From the NCBI RefSeq assembly GCF_009755605.1, contig NZ_WPNZ01000007.1:268168-332167 (forward strand): a DNA stretch of 64,000 bases, read 5' to 3'. Position 1 is the first letter of the stretch. Each line of letters opens with the position of its first letter. Origin of the DNA: Streptomyces typhae. Lineage in GTDB: Bacteria; Actinomycetota; Actinomycetes; Streptomycetales; Streptomycetaceae. Of the stretch, positions 1 through 9,378 are shown one piece after another. The position numbers and the translations under genes were made by a program. The notes under the pieces were generated by a model that saw only the letters and a program-made list of their open reading frames with translations, was not told the origin of the DNA and searched no databases.

Positions 1-4
1 ACCC

Positions 5-1123
5 TCAGGCCCGCGGGTACCGCGCCAGCCACCCCGGCGCCGCCCCCGCGGGACTGTGCAGCGCCGGGCCCTGCGTCATCTCCATGGCGAAGTCGTCCGC
101 GAGTTCCAGGACGGTGGCCCGGCCCTCCAGTTCGGTGAGCCAGCCCGGCGGGAGCGCCGTCTCGCCGTGCAGGGCGCCGAGGAGGGCGCCGCACAGCGCG
201 CCGGACGCGGCCGACGAACCGCTGTGGTTGACGGCGAGCCGCAGCCCGTGCCGGATGTCCTCGCCGACGAGGGCGCAGTACACGGCGGCGGCGAGCGCGC
301 CGACCGCCTCGCCATCGCCGACGAGTTCGGTGACGCGGGACGCGGTGGGCATGCCCTGCCGGACGGCGCCGAGCGCGTGCCGCAGCGCGTCGGTGACGGG
401 CTGGTGGCCCGGCCGGGCGGCGAGCAGGGCGAGGGCGCGCTGGATGGCGCCGTCCAGGGACTCGCCGCGGGCGAGGCCGTGCACGAGGACGGTGTGGGCG
501 CCCGCGGCGAGGTGGGCCGTGGGGTGGCCGTGCGTCTGCACGGCGCACTCGACGGCGAGTTGCAGCACCAGCTGCGGCTCCCACCCGACGAGCAGCCCGA
601 TGGGCGTCGACCGGGTGGCGGCCTCCGGGCCCTTCTCGCCGGGGTTCTTCGGTACGTCGAGGGTGCCCATGCGGTCGTCGGCGAGCCCGGTGAGGCAGGC
701 TCGGGACGGCGCGCGGCGCGCGTACAGCCACTCCTCGCGGGCCAGCCAGCCGTCCTCCGCGCGACGTTCGTCGGGACCCCAGTCGCGCTGGGTCGCCGCC
801 CAGCGGCGGTAGGCGCGGTGCAGGTCGGTGGGCGGGTGCCAGGCGCCGGTGTCGCGCCGCACCTGGGCGCGTATCAGCCCGTCGACGGTGAACAGCATCA
901 GCTGGGTCGCGGCGGTGACGGCCCCGCGCCGCCCGTGCGCCGGCGCGAGTTCCGTGAGTCCCTCGCCGCCGTGGGCCTCGCGGATCGCGTCGAGGGTGAG
1001 CCCGTCGACGGGCGCCCCGAGGGCGTCGCCGACGGCGGCCCCGAGCAGCGCGCCGCGTACCCGGCTGCGGAAGTCCTGCTGCTCGGTGCGGCCCCACACC
1101 CCGGTCGCTGCTGCAGTGCTCAC
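5..1123 (-). CDS. ADP-ribosylglycohydrolase family protein, catalytic motifs degenerate
   Basis: 372 aa from a GTG preceded by an AAGGGGG ribosome site; an ATG 14 codons upstream lacks one. The fold is recognisable from GALLGAAVGDALGAP near residues 24-37 and from the C-terminal GALCGALLGALHG. Active members of this family (DraG/ARH) bind two metals through a (S/T)DDT motif and a late DxD(S/T) motif. Here the first reads TAATQLM (residues 70-76) and the second NHSGSSAAS (about 299-307), so the metal-binding aspartates of both are replaced. The conserved GDA is kept. I infer a catalytically dead or altered protein, perhaps an ADP-ribose binder. The stop codon lies at the window edge, so downstream partners are not visible. 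Confidence 0.85.
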   Translation of the reverse strand: MSTAAATGVWGRTEQQDFRSRVRGALLGAAVGDALGAPVDGLTLDAIREAHGGEGLTELAPAHGRRGAVTAATQLMLFTVDGLIRAQVRRDTGAWHPPTDLHRAYRRWAATQRDWGPDERRAEDGWLAREEWLYARRAPSRACLTGLADDRMGTLDVPKNPGEKGPEAATRSTPIGLLVGWEPQLVLQLAVECAVQTHGHPTAHLAAGAHTVLVHGLARGESLDGAIQRALALLAARPGHQPVTDALRHALGAVRQGMPTASRVTELVGDGEAVGALAAAVYCALVGEDIRHGLRLAVNHSGSSAASGALCGALLGALHGETALPPGWLTELEGRATVLELADDFAMEMTQGPALHSPAGAAPGWLARYPRA

Positions 1124-1221
1124 CGAACCCCCTTTCCCGTGCCCCGGCGTCCGACTCCGCAGCACTGTAATCGAACGGGAACGGTGGGTTCAGGGCCCAA
1201 GGTTTTTGTACGGAGGTGCCC

Positions 1222-1572
1222 TTACGGCGGCATTTGCAGGCCCTGGTCCTTCTCGGGTGTGGGGCGGTGTTCCGCGTACTCGATCACGGTTCCGTCGGGG
1301 TGCCTGGCGGTGGATCCCGCCCCCGTCGGCACCCGGTGCAGCGGTTCGACGACTTCGGCGCCCTCGGCCTCCAGGCGGGCGGGATACGCGTCGGCGGAGT
1401 CGACGAGGAGCGTTCCGTCGGTGGCGCGGAAGGGCGCGAGGACCGCGAGGACCTCCTCGGTGCCCTCGACGAGCAGAAAACTTCCCAGGACGGCGAGGGT
1501 CGGTTCCCGCTGCGGACACGTGAAGTACATGTCCCGTTCGGTGCCTTGGAGCCGCTCGTAGAAGGCCGTCAC
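1222..1572 (-). CDS. small VOC (glyoxalase-like) domain protein
   Basis: 116 aa from a GTG with GGGGGA upstream. One beta-alpha-beta-beta-beta-type module is suggested by the central strand around LLVEGTEEVLAVLAPF, the segment GAEVVEPLHRVPTGAG and the terminal HPDGTVIEYAEH. The last resembles the closing DPDGN-x-(I/V)-E motif of VOC enzymes, whose glutamate is often a metal ligand. It starts about 45 bp after the stop of the STAND/TPR gene and may be cotranscribed with it. The substrate cannot be read from the sequence. The family call is by pattern only and is moderately sure. Confidence 0.6.
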   Translation of the reverse strand: MTAFYERLQGTERDMYFTCPQREPTLAVLGSFLLVEGTEEVLAVLAPFRATDGTLLVDSADAYPARLEAEGAEVVEPLHRVPTGAGSTARHPDGTVIEYAEHRPTPEKDQGLQMPP

Positions 1573-1616
1573 GGCGTCCCCCGATCTCGGCGCCCGGTGG
1601 GCCCGCCGCTCGGCGG

Positions 1617-4466
1617 CTACCCCTCCCGCAGCCGGTCGAGTTGCTCCCGTGCCCACCCGTACCCGGGGTCGAGGTCCAGGGCCCGCTCCAGGTCGGCCAC
1701 GGCCTGGGCGGTCCTGCCGAGGGCCTCGTGGGCGAGGGCGCGGCTGCCCAGGGCCCAGGTGTAGCCGGGGTCGAGGGCGAGGGCGCGGTCGTAGGCGGCG
1801 AGGGCCTCCTCGTGGCGGCCCGCGAGGCGCAGGACGTCGCCGCGCTCCCCGGCGATGCCGCTGCCGTCGGGGGCGAGCCGCTCCGCGCGGTCGAGGTCGG
1901 CCAGGGCGGCCGGGATGTCGCCGAGCACGGAGCGTACGTGGGCGCGGCGCGTGAGGGCCCAGGTGTAGTCGGGCCACAGGGCGAGGGCGTGGTCGAAGTC
2001 GGCGAGGGCTTCCTGCGGGCGGCCGAGGACGTACTTCACCTGGGCGCGGCTGCCCAGCGTCAAGGGCTCGTCCGGGCCCAGGTCGTGGGCCCGGTCCAGT
2101 TCGGTGAGCGCTTCCTCGTGGCGGCCCGCCCTGCGGTACGTCTCGCCGCGTTCGCGCGCCACCAGGGCGGCTTCGGGCAGCAGTTCGCCGCAGCGGTCGA
2201 TGTGCCGCAGGGCCGCCTCGTGGTCGCCGGCCCCGCCCCGGGCGCGCAGCGTGACGGCGAGGCCGTGGTGTCCCCACGGGTCGTCCGGGGCGAGTCCGAC
2301 GGCGCGCGTGTGGTCCTCCAGGGCCCGCTCGGGCATGCCCGCGCCGAAGTAGCACCAGCCGCGCGCGTTGTACGCGGCCACGCGGCCCTCGTCGTCGAGG
2401 CCGCCGCGGGCCAGGAGCAGATCCACCACGCGGGCCGGGCCGAGGCGTGCGTCGGCGAGGGCCGTCAGGCACTCCTCGCCCCAGCGCCGCAGCCGGTCGT
2501 CCCCGGCGTCCTCGCCCGCGTCCACGAGGACGCGGGCCCACGCGCGGGCCACGGCCTCGTACCGGGTCTGCGCGTGGCAGGCGTCGACGCCCTGCCGCAG
2601 GGCGTCGGCGAGCGCGGCGCCGGGGCGTGCGCACAGCCGGTGGTACAGCTCCTCCACGCGCAGGACCCGCCACCCCGGGTCGCTCCACGGGCGGCCCGCC
2701 GCCCAGCCGCGGCTCGCCCCGCCCCGGCCGGACCGGCCCTGTCCGCCGGGGGGCCCGCCGCCGGTCTCCTGCTCGTACGTCCGCAGCCTGGCCGCGAACG
2801 CCTCCGCGAGGCGGGTGTGGCCCGCGGTCCACTTCTGCGGGGCCGAGCTGCGGCGCAGGCGCAGCATGGGGGTGCGGACGACGTCGTGGTAGCGGGCGCC
2901 GCCCTCGCCCCGGTCGGTGACGAAGGGGAGGGTGCGCAGCCAGGCGTACGCCTCGGCCGCCGCGGTTCCCGGGGCGGAACCGGCACGGGGGTCGGGGCCC
3001 GTCACGGGGCCTGGCCCGGCGCCGAACGCGGAGTCCGGGCCGGACCTGGAACCCGACCCTGAGCCCGCCCCGGACCCGGAACCCGACCCGGCCCCGGAGT
3101 CAGAGCCAAACCGGGTACCCGACCAGGACCCGGACCCGGAACCCGACCCGGACCCGGAGCCGGAGCCGGGGCCGGAGCCGAGGCCGGAGCCAAACCCGGA
3201 ACCCGACCCGGAACCCGACCCGGTCCCGGCCCCGGAACCCGACCCGGCCCCGAATCCCGACCCGCAGCCGGGTCCCGAGGCCGTCGCCGTGGCCTCATCG
3301 GCCGCCCCGGTCGCGACCCCCACCACCTCCTCGTCCAGGCGGCGCGGCAGCGCGCAGTCCAGAGCCGCCGCCCGCCGCACCGGATCCGGCTCCCAGCGCA
3401 GGAAGCGCTCGACGGCGCCCGCGCTCGGGTCGCTCACGTCGGCCGGGACGCGGGCGCCGGGTTCGGCGAGCGTCGAGACCAGGACGGGCAGCCGCCCGGA
3501 CAGCCTGAGGACCTCCGCCACCACGGGCTCCTCGGTGACGCCCTTGGCGGCGAGCAGCCCGCGCGCCTCGTCCTCGGTGAACGGGGACAGCGGCAGGTCG
3601 CGGGCGAAGTCCCGCAGGTCCGGCCAGAGCTGGGGGTCCGGGGGGCGCTGCCCGGAGACGACCACGACGGTGTTCGCGGGCAGTTCGCCGTACCGGTCGG
3701 TGGTCATCAGGTCCCGCAGCCAGCGGTCGAGGACCGGTGCCGTCCGTTCGTAGGTGTCGAAGAACAGGACCAGCCAGGGCGCATCGTCCGCCGCGGCGGC
3801 CAGGTCGGCGGTGAAGGCGGGCGTCAGGGTGCGCTCGGGTTCCAGGAGGGACCCGAGCGCACCGGCGCCGCCGCCCGGTTCGCCGTTCCCGGCACCGGTG
3901 CCGAACCGGTGCCCGAAGCGTTCCCGCAGGCCGTCGGCGCCGCGCTCCAGCTGGGCCGGGTCCACCGCGGCCGCCGCGAAGGGGCCGACCACCGGCACCA
4001 TGCCGAGTCCCGCGACGCCCGCCCTGACGGCGAGTCGGCTGCCGGCCGACGCCGCTCCGCCCGTGCCGGGGTCGGCGGACGGCGCGGCCGCGGCCTCGCG
4101 GGCGCGCTGCCGGTAGGCGGCGAGCGCCCGCTCCAGGGATTTGAGGCGCCGCTCCTGCCGCTCGAACTGGTCGGCGACCTCGGTGAGCACCCGCGGCAGG
4201 GAGTCCACCGTCTCGTCGACGTGGGCGACCAGGGCTCCGCGGTCACACGCGAGCTGGCGCAACTCCCCCACCAGGGACGTCTTGCCCACGCCCGCGGGGC
4301 CGTGCACGCAGAACAGGAAACGGTGCCGGTCGTCCTCCGGCGGCACGTCGAAGTTCTCCCGGAACAGGCGCAGTTCGTGCCGCCTGCCCACGAAGCCCGA
4401 GCGCCCGCGGCGCCGGATCAGCTCCTGCATCGACGGCCGGCCCGGCCCTCGTGATACCCACCCCAT
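1617..4466 (-). CDS. STAND-type ATPase with C-terminal TPR repeats
   Basis: 949 aa from an ATG preceded by GAGAGGGG at 8 nt. The N-terminus carries SGFVGRRHELRLF, typical of the segment before an AAA/NACHT ATPase, then Walker A GPAGVGKTSLV and a Walker-B-like WLVLFFDTYE. A long Gly/Ser-rich linker follows, and the C-terminal third holds TPR units of the type RPQEALADFDHALALWPDY. The STAND plan (ATP switch plus repeat sensor) is used in regulators and in some anti-phage systems. No effector domain (nuclease, protease, TIR) is visible, so the role is open. The Gly/Ser linker is encoded by a minisatellite and may vary between strains. Confidence 0.8.
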   Translation of the reverse strand: MGWVSRGPGRPSMQELIRRRGRSGFVGRRHELRLFRENFDVPPEDDRHRFLFCVHGPAGVGKTSLVGELRQLACDRGALVAHVDETVDSLPRVLTEVADQFERQERRLKSLERALAAYRQRAREAAAAPSADPGTGGAASAGSRLAVRAGVAGLGMVPVVGPFAAAAVDPAQLERGADGLRERFGHRFGTGAGNGEPGGGAGALGSLLEPERTLTPAFTADLAAAADDAPWLVLFFDTYERTAPVLDRWLRDLMTTDRYGELPANTVVVVSGQRPPDPQLWPDLRDFARDLPLSPFTEDEARGLLAAKGVTEEPVVAEVLRLSGRLPVLVSTLAEPGARVPADVSDPSAGAVERFLRWEPDPVRRAAALDCALPRRLDEEVVGVATGAADEATATASGPGCGSGFGAGSGSGAGTGSGSGSGSGFGSGLGSGPGSGSGSGSGSGSGSWSGTRFGSDSGAGSGSGSGAGSGSGSRSGPDSAFGAGPGPVTGPDPRAGSAPGTAAAEAYAWLRTLPFVTDRGEGGARYHDVVRTPMLRLRRSSAPQKWTAGHTRLAEAFAARLRTYEQETGGGPPGGQGRSGRGGASRGWAAGRPWSDPGWRVLRVEELYHRLCARPGAALADALRQGVDACHAQTRYEAVARAWARVLVDAGEDAGDDRLRRWGEECLTALADARLGPARVVDLLLARGGLDDEGRVAAYNARGWCYFGAGMPERALEDHTRAVGLAPDDPWGHHGLAVTLRARGGAGDHEAALRHIDRCGELLPEAALVARERGETYRRAGRHEEALTELDRAHDLGPDEPLTLGSRAQVKYVLGRPQEALADFDHALALWPDYTWALTRRAHVRSVLGDIPAALADLDRAERLAPDGSGIAGERGDVLRLAGRHEEALAAYDRALALDPGYTWALGSRALAHEALGRTAQAVADLERALDLDPGYGWAREQLDRLREG
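3025..3275 (-). repeat. Gly/Ser-coding minisatellite inside the STAND gene
   Basis: About 250 bp of degenerate 6- and 12-bp units (GACCCGGAACCC-like on the plus strand) encode a run of GSGSG, GSGFG and GAGSG on the minus strand. The opposite strand of the same tract reads as DPEPDPEPD; that frame is only a shadow. The tract stays in frame and separates the ATPase from the TPR part. Confidence 0.85.
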
Positions 4467-4592
4467 GCCCCGCACCCCTCTCGCCCGCCCGCCCGCACAC
4501 CCGCACACCCGTGCCGGGTGCGTCCCGCCCTGCGCTTGCCGTCGGCTACCGACAGTACGGCGAGCACGGTCCCGCGGAGGGGATGGAGACGC

Positions 4593-5018
4593 TTACCCGC
4601 AAGTAGGCTCCAGTTCGGCCCACACGGTCTTGCAGCCGGCCGGAGCCGGGACGACGCCCCAGCGTTCCGAGTACGCCGCCACGAGCAACATCCCGCGCCC
4701 CGACTCGGCCCACCCCGCCCCCGGGCCGTCGACGCGCGGAATCCGGTCACCCCGCGCGTCGGTCACCTCGACGCGGAGCGCCCCGGCGGGATCGAGCCGG
4801 AGCGCAAGGCGGAAGTCGCGGCCGGGAACGCGGCCGTGCAGCACAGCGTTCGCGGCGAGCTCGGCGACCACCTGCCGGGCATCCCCGGAGGGGACACCCC
4901 AGTCGCGCAGTTGACGCACCGTGAGCAGCCCGGCGAGCCGCGCACCGCTGCGAGTGGCGCTCAACTGGACCGAGAACTGGCGGGCGCCGACGGCGGCCTG
5001 AGTCATTTCACTGTTCAC
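4593..5018 (-). CDS. anti-sigma-factor-type ATP-binding protein (HATPase_c_2)
   Basis: 141 aa. The N box AELAANAVLHGR (about residues 73-84), the G1-type segment VEVTDARGDRIPRV and the late GRGMLLVAAYSERWG identify the GHKL fold of the RsbW/SpoIIAB-like single-domain kinases abundant in Streptomyces. These usually bind sigma factors or antagonists, and many sit beside XRE/DUF397 pairs. Here the gene is divergent from such a pair with about 115 bp between them. The start is a GTG without a strong ribosome site; an ATG four codons in is possible. Confidence 0.85.
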   Translation of the reverse strand: MNSEMTQAAVGARQFSVQLSATRSGARLAGLLTVRQLRDWGVPSGDARQVVAELAANAVLHGRVPGRDFRLALRLDPAGALRVEVTDARGDRIPRVDGPGAGWAESGRGMLLVAAYSERWGVVPAPAGCKTVWAELEPTCG

Positions 5019-5132
5019 ATCACTCAGCGTGGCCGCTCGCCTCTACCCTGAACAGCGAGTGAGCCGGTACGCAGAGCGACTGTACGGGTACCTTCCGGAG
5101 TCGTCCGGCTCGTACGCGGAAGGCGGGGCGGC

Positions 5133-5942
5133 GTGGAGGACGAGGAAGCGGCGGCGGTACTCAAGGCCGTGGGCCGCCAGATCAAGGCCTGGCGGGAGAC
5201 AGCGGGCCTGCGACAGGCGGAGTTGGGCGCGGCCATCGGGTACAGCGAGGAGATGGTCTCCTCGGTGGAACGGGGACGACGCGTCCCGAAGCCGGACCTC
5301 CTGGACCTGGCGGACGAGGTGCTGGGGGCGGCCGGGAAGATCTCTGCGATGAAGGGGGACGTGGAGGAGGCGCGGTACCCCCGCTCGGTACGGGACTTGG
5401 CGAAGCTGGAGGCCGAGTGCGTCGAGCTCGGCGCGTACGCCAGCCACCACGTCCACGGCCTGCTCCAGACTCCTGAGTACGCGCAAGCGCTGTACGCGAT
5501 GCGTCGGCCGTCCTACACGGAGGACGAGATCGAGCGCCATGTCGGTGCACGCATGGCGAGAAAGGCCATTTTTGAACACACCCCTCGACCTCAGATCACC
5601 TTTGTCCAGGAGGAGGTGACATTGAGCAGGCCGATCGGGGGCAGGATGGTGCTGCGGCAGCAGCTTGAACACCTGTTGAACGTCGCTCAGCTGCGGCATG
5701 TGGCCATCCAGGTGATGCCTACGGACCGTGAGGATCATGCCGGTATGGCGGGCTCCCTCCAGTTGCTGAAACTACGGGACGGCAAAGCGCTGGGGCACAC
5801 GGAGAGCCAGCTCTCCAACCGGCTGATCAGTGACGCCCGGGAAGTCCAGATCGTTGAAATGCGCTATGGAATGATCCGGGCGCAGGCTCTCGCGCCAAAG
5901 GAGTCCCTGGCCTTCATCGAGCAAGTACTGGGAGAGACATGA
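5133..5942 (+). CDS. XRE regulator with Scr1/DUF5753-type C-terminal domain
   Basis: 269 aa from a GTG after GGAAGGCGGGG. The helix-turn-helix lies at residues 9-65 (RQIKAWRETAGLRQAELGAA, then SVERGRRVPKPD). The C-terminal domain, from about residue 90, has the hallmark GLLQTPEYAQAL and a late REDHAGMAGSLQLL of the DUF5753 family. These are bald-type regulators that nearly always pair with a DUF397 protein, which follows here with an ATGA overlap. The family tunes development and antibiotic output in Streptomyces. The target promoters are unknown. Confidence 0.93.
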   Translation: MEDEEAAAVLKAVGRQIKAWRETAGLRQAELGAAIGYSEEMVSSVERGRRVPKPDLLDLADEVLGAAGKISAMKGDVEEARYPRSVRDLAKLEAECVELGAYASHHVHGLLQTPEYAQALYAMRRPSYTEDEIERHVGARMARKAIFEHTPRPQITFVQEEVTLSRPIGGRMVLRQQLEHLLNVAQLRHVAIQVMPTDREDHAGMAGSLQLLKLRDGKALGHTESQLSNRLISDAREVQIVEMRYGMIRAQALAPKESLAFIEQVLGET

Positions 5943-6148
5943 ACCCCGACAGCGGCCTCGCGCAACCCACGTTGCGATGGTTCAAGAGCAGCCACAGCAG
6001 CAACGACGGTCCCGAATGCGTCGAGGTAGCCATACCCCCCATCCGCACCACCGTCCACATACGCGACTCCAAGAACACATGCGGCCCATGCCTCACTGTC
6101 CAAGGCGCGGCGTGGGCCGAGTTCGTAGGCTTCGCGGCCCGGCGCTGA
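5939..6148 (+). CDS. DUF397 small protein, partner of the XRE regulator
   Basis: 69 aa; its ATG overlaps the stop of the XRE gene (ATGA), indicating translational coupling. It shows the DUF397 signature WFKSSHSSNDGPECVEVA, a central VHIRDSKN and a C-terminal WAEFVGFAA. DUF397 proteins act with the adjacent Scr1-type regulator, probably as an antagonist or co-factor. Eleven bases separate its stop from the end of fbiC on the other strand. Confidence 0.95.
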   Translation: MNPDSGLAQPTLRWFKSSHSSNDGPECVEVAIPPIRTTVHIRDSKNTCGPCLTVQGAAWAEFVGFAARR

Positions 6149-6159
6149 GAGGCCCGGGC

Positions 6160-8778
6160 CTATGCGTCCAGGACCGGAAGCAGCTCCGGCAGGTGGCCGT
6201 CCGACGCGGTGGCTGCCCGCTGCCGGTCCTCGGGGACCTCGCCGTACAGCGTCGTGCGCGGGCGCGACGGGCGGCCCGCCGCGTCCGCGATGGCGACGAG
6301 GTCCTTGACGGAGCGGTACGAGCCGTAGCTGGAGCCCGCCATGCGGGAGATGGTCTCCTCCATCAGGGTGCCGCCCAGGTCGTTCGCGCCGGAGCGGAGC
6401 ATCTCGGCGGCGCCCTCCGTGCCGAGCTTCACCCAGCTCGTCTGGATGTTGGGAATGTGGGGGTGCAGGAGGAGCCGGGCCATGGCGGTCACGGCGCGGT
6501 TGTCGCGGGTGGTGGGGCCGGGGCGGGCGATGCCCGCCAGGTACACGGGCGCGTTGGTGTGGATGAAGGGGAGGGTCACGAACTCCGTGAAGCCGCCCGT
6601 CTCCTGCTGTACGGCCGCGAGGGTGCGGAAGTGGCCGAGCCAGTGGCGGGGCTGGTCCACGTGCCCGTACATCATCGTGGAGGAGGAGCGCAGGCCCAGC
6701 TCGTGGGCCGTCCTCACGACCTCGATCCAGGTCGCGGCGGGCAGCTTGCCCTTGGTGAGGATCCAGCGGACCTCGTCGTCGAGGATCTCGGCGGCCGTGC
6801 CGGGGATGGAGTCGAGACCGGATTCCTTGGCCTGCTGAAGCCACTCGCGGATCGAGAGGCCCGTGCGGGTCGCGCCGTTGACGACCTCCATCGGGGAGAA
6901 GGCGTGCACGTGCATGCCGGGCACGCGCTCCTTCACCGCCTTCGCGATGTCGAAGTACGCCGTGCCGGGCAGGTCGGGGTGGATGCCGCCCTGCATGCAC
7001 ACCTCCACCGCGCCGACGTCCCAGGCCTGCTCGGCGCGGTCGGCGACCTGCGACAGGGACAGGGTGTAGGCGTCGGCGTCGGTGCGGCGCTGGGCGAAGG
7101 CGCAGAAGCGGCAGCCGGTGTAGCAGACGTTGGTGAAGTTGATGTTGCGGGTGACGATGTACGTGACGTCGTCGCCGACCACGGACTTGCGGACGTCGTC
7201 GGCGACGGAGCAGAGCGCGTCGAGCGCGGGCCCGTCGGCGTGCAGCAGGGCGAGGGCCTCGCCGTCGGTGAGGCGGGTCGGGTCGTCGGCGGCCGTCGCG
7301 AGGGCCGCGCGCACGTCGCCGTCGATGCGGGAGGGCACCATGCCGGGCGCGGCCTGCTCGCGCAGCGCCTCCCAGTCCCCGTACACCTCGTCGAAGTCGT
7401 CGCGCCGGTCGGCGGTGCGGCCCGTGGTGTCGATGGTGCGGTGCAGGTCGGTGCGGCCGGAGGCGGCGACGTACCCCTCGTCGGGCTCCTGCCAGGGCAG
7501 GCCCCGGACGGGCGCGTCGGGGTCGGCGAGGCCGGTCTCGGGGTCGGCGAGGGCCCGTACGTGCGGCAGCAGGCGCGGGTCGAGCCAGGGCTCGCCGCGG
7601 CGCACGAACTCCGGGTAGACGCAGAGGCGTTCGCGGAGCGTGAAGCCCTCCGCCGCCGCCCGCTCGGCCAGCTCCTCGATCTGCGGCCACGGCTTCTCGG
7701 GGTTCACGTGGTCGATGGTGACGGGTGAGACGCCGCCCCAGTCGTCGATCCCGGCCCGGATCAGGCGGCCGTACTCGCCGTCGACGAGGTTCGGCGGGGC
7801 CTGGACGCAGCCCGCGGGGCCCATGATGAGCCGGGCGACCGCGACCGTCGCCACCAGGTCGTCGATCTCGGCGTCCGGCATGCCGCGCATCGCCGTGTCC
7901 GGCTTGGCGCGGAAGTTCTGGATGATCAGTTCCTGGATGCCGTGGTAGGACCGGGCGACGCGGCGCAGCGCGAACAGCGAGTCGGCCCGCTCCTCGTACG
8001 TCTCGCCGATGCCGATGAGCAGCCCGCTGGTGAAGGGGACCGAGGAGCGGCCCGCGTCCTCCAGGACCCGCAGGCGGACCGCGGGCTCCTTGTCGGGCGA
8101 GCCGTGGTGGGGGCCGCCGGGCTCGCTCCACAGCCGTTCGGCGGTGGTCTCCAGCATCATGCCCATGCTGGGCGCGACCGGCTTGAGCCGCTGGAAGTCG
8201 GTCCAGGTCAGGACGCCCGGGTTGAGGTGCGGGAGCAGGCCGGTCTCTTCCAGGATGCGGATCGCTATGGCGCGGACGTAGGCGATCGTGTCGTCGTACC
8301 CGTGCGCGTCGAGCCACTCGCGGGCCTCGGGCCAGCGGTCCTCCGGCTTGTCGCCGAGGGTGATGAGGGCTTCCTTGCAGCCGAGCGCGGCGCCTCGGCG
8401 GGCGATGTCGAGGACCTCGTCCGGGGACATGAACATGCCGTGCCCGGCGCGGCGGAGTTTGCCGGGGACGGTCACGAAGGTGCAGTAGTGGCACTTGTCC
8501 CTGCACAGCCGGGTGAGCGGGACGAAGACGCTCTTGGAGTACGTGATGACGCCTTCGCGGCCCTCGGCGGCGAGGCCCGCGTCCCGGACCCGGCCGGCCG
8601 TCGCCGCGAGGTCCTCCAGGTCCTCGCCGCGCGCCTGGAGCAGCACCGCGGCCTCCGCGACGTCGAGGGCGACACCGTCCCTGGCACGTTTCAACGCCCG
8701 CCGCATGGCGTTGGCGGTCGGCCGGTCCTGTGCCTTCTCGGGATCCTGCGGCGCGCTACTGGTCATGGCACCGAGCAT
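6160..8778 (-). CDS. fbiC: bifunctional FO synthase, CofG-CofH fusion
   Basis: 872 aa. It makes 7,8-didemethyl-8-hydroxy-5-deazariboflavin, the chromophore of coenzyme F420, from tyrosine and the flavin precursor 5-amino-6-ribitylamino-uracil. Two radical-SAM modules are fused. The N-terminal CofG half has C-x3-C-x2-C at C92, C96 and C99 (CRDKCHYC). The C-terminal CofH half has the same motif at about C552, C556 and C559 (CYTGCRFC). Length agrees with actinobacterial FbiC, about 860 aa. The ATG at 8778 is chosen because GGAGGG lies 7 nt upstream; the ATG at 8766 has no such site. It stands alone, but LLM oxidoreductases and a Ddn-like protein elsewhere in the window may use F420. Confidence 0.95.
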   Translation of the reverse strand: MLGAMTSSAPQDPEKAQDRPTANAMRRALKRARDGVALDVAEAAVLLQARGEDLEDLAATAGRVRDAGLAAEGREGVITYSKSVFVPLTRLCRDKCHYCTFVTVPGKLRRAGHGMFMSPDEVLDIARRGAALGCKEALITLGDKPEDRWPEAREWLDAHGYDDTIAYVRAIAIRILEETGLLPHLNPGVLTWTDFQRLKPVAPSMGMMLETTAERLWSEPGGPHHGSPDKEPAVRLRVLEDAGRSSVPFTSGLLIGIGETYEERADSLFALRRVARSYHGIQELIIQNFRAKPDTAMRGMPDAEIDDLVATVAVARLIMGPAGCVQAPPNLVDGEYGRLIRAGIDDWGGVSPVTIDHVNPEKPWPQIEELAERAAAEGFTLRERLCVYPEFVRRGEPWLDPRLLPHVRALADPETGLADPDAPVRGLPWQEPDEGYVAASGRTDLHRTIDTTGRTADRRDDFDEVYGDWEALREQAAPGMVPSRIDGDVRAALATAADDPTRLTDGEALALLHADGPALDALCSVADDVRKSVVGDDVTYIVTRNINFTNVCYTGCRFCAFAQRRTDADAYTLSLSQVADRAEQAWDVGAVEVCMQGGIHPDLPGTAYFDIAKAVKERVPGMHVHAFSPMEVVNGATRTGLSIREWLQQAKESGLDSIPGTAAEILDDEVRWILTKGKLPAATWIEVVRTAHELGLRSSSTMMYGHVDQPRHWLGHFRTLAAVQQETGGFTEFVTLPFIHTNAPVYLAGIARPGPTTRDNRAVTAMARLLLHPHIPNIQTSWVKLGTEGAAEMLRSGANDLGGTLMEETISRMAGSSYGSYRSVKDLVAIADAAGRPSRPRTTLYGEVPEDRQRAATASDGHLPELLPVLDA

Positions 8779-8820
8779 ACGAGCGCCCTCCTCGGCCCCG
8801 GTCGCCCCGGTGGCCGGAAG

Positions 8821-9262
8821 GCGGTGCCCCGTAAGGGGCGCGGGGAGTTGCGCGCTCAGCGTGCGACGGGCCAGTTGCGCGCTCAGCGCGCGACGGGCCG
8901 CAGACGCATCTGCCTCATCGCCCCGCAGACGCGACTGCGAACCCGCCGTGGCGGGCCGCGCAGTTCCCCGCGCCCCTACGGGGGCCCTGCCCAGGGGCGC
9001 GGGGAACTGCGCGCGCAACCAGCAACAACCCGCAGACGCAACTGCCACCTCACCCCGCAGACGCGACCGCGAACCCGCCGTGGCCGATCGCGCAGATCCC
9101 CGCGCCCCCAAGGAAAACCCCGCCAGGGGCGCGGGGAACTGCGCGCGCAACCAGTGGCAAGCCGCAGACGCGTCTGCCCACCACCCCGCAAACGCGACTG
9201 CGAATACGCCGTGGCTGGTCGCGCAGTTCCCCGCGCCCCCTACGGGGGCCCTGCCCAGGGAC
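8821..9262. repeat. cluster of interspersed GCGCGGGGAACTGCGCG-type repeats
   Basis: This gene-free stretch upstream of the PHP gene holds about three tandem modules. Each has a direct or inverted copy of an element with core GGGGCGCGGGGAACTGCGCG, plus a CGCAGACGC-GACTGCG segment. Direct copies start near 8827, 8993 and 9124; inverted copies lie near 8959, 9090 and 9221. Opposite copies can fold into long hairpins. Repeat-driven reading frames cross it on both strands but have no supported starts. The same element occurs at 10930-11059 and 27724-27751. Confidence 0.9.
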
Positions 9263-9378
9263 GGGCGCGCACCTTACGGGTCGCGTGGGGGAAACCCCCC
9301 GATCCCCTTCCCTTGCAGGGGAGTTCACGGCTCAATACCAGAGTTGCCCGCACCACCAAAACTCAGGGGAGCCGCAGC

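Noticed and set aside
1617..4466. STAND ATPase as an anti-phage defence system
   Set aside because: No effector domain and no defence neighbours are visible; a regulatory role is as likely.
8821..9262. Open frames in the repeat field as genes
   Set aside because: They follow repeat units on both strands, lack ribosome sites and give near-identical peptides in different frames.
7942..9378. Long upstream extension of the PHP protein
   Set aside because: It would run antisense to fbiC and through repeats; the ATG at 9379 has a ribosome site and a Tat signal.
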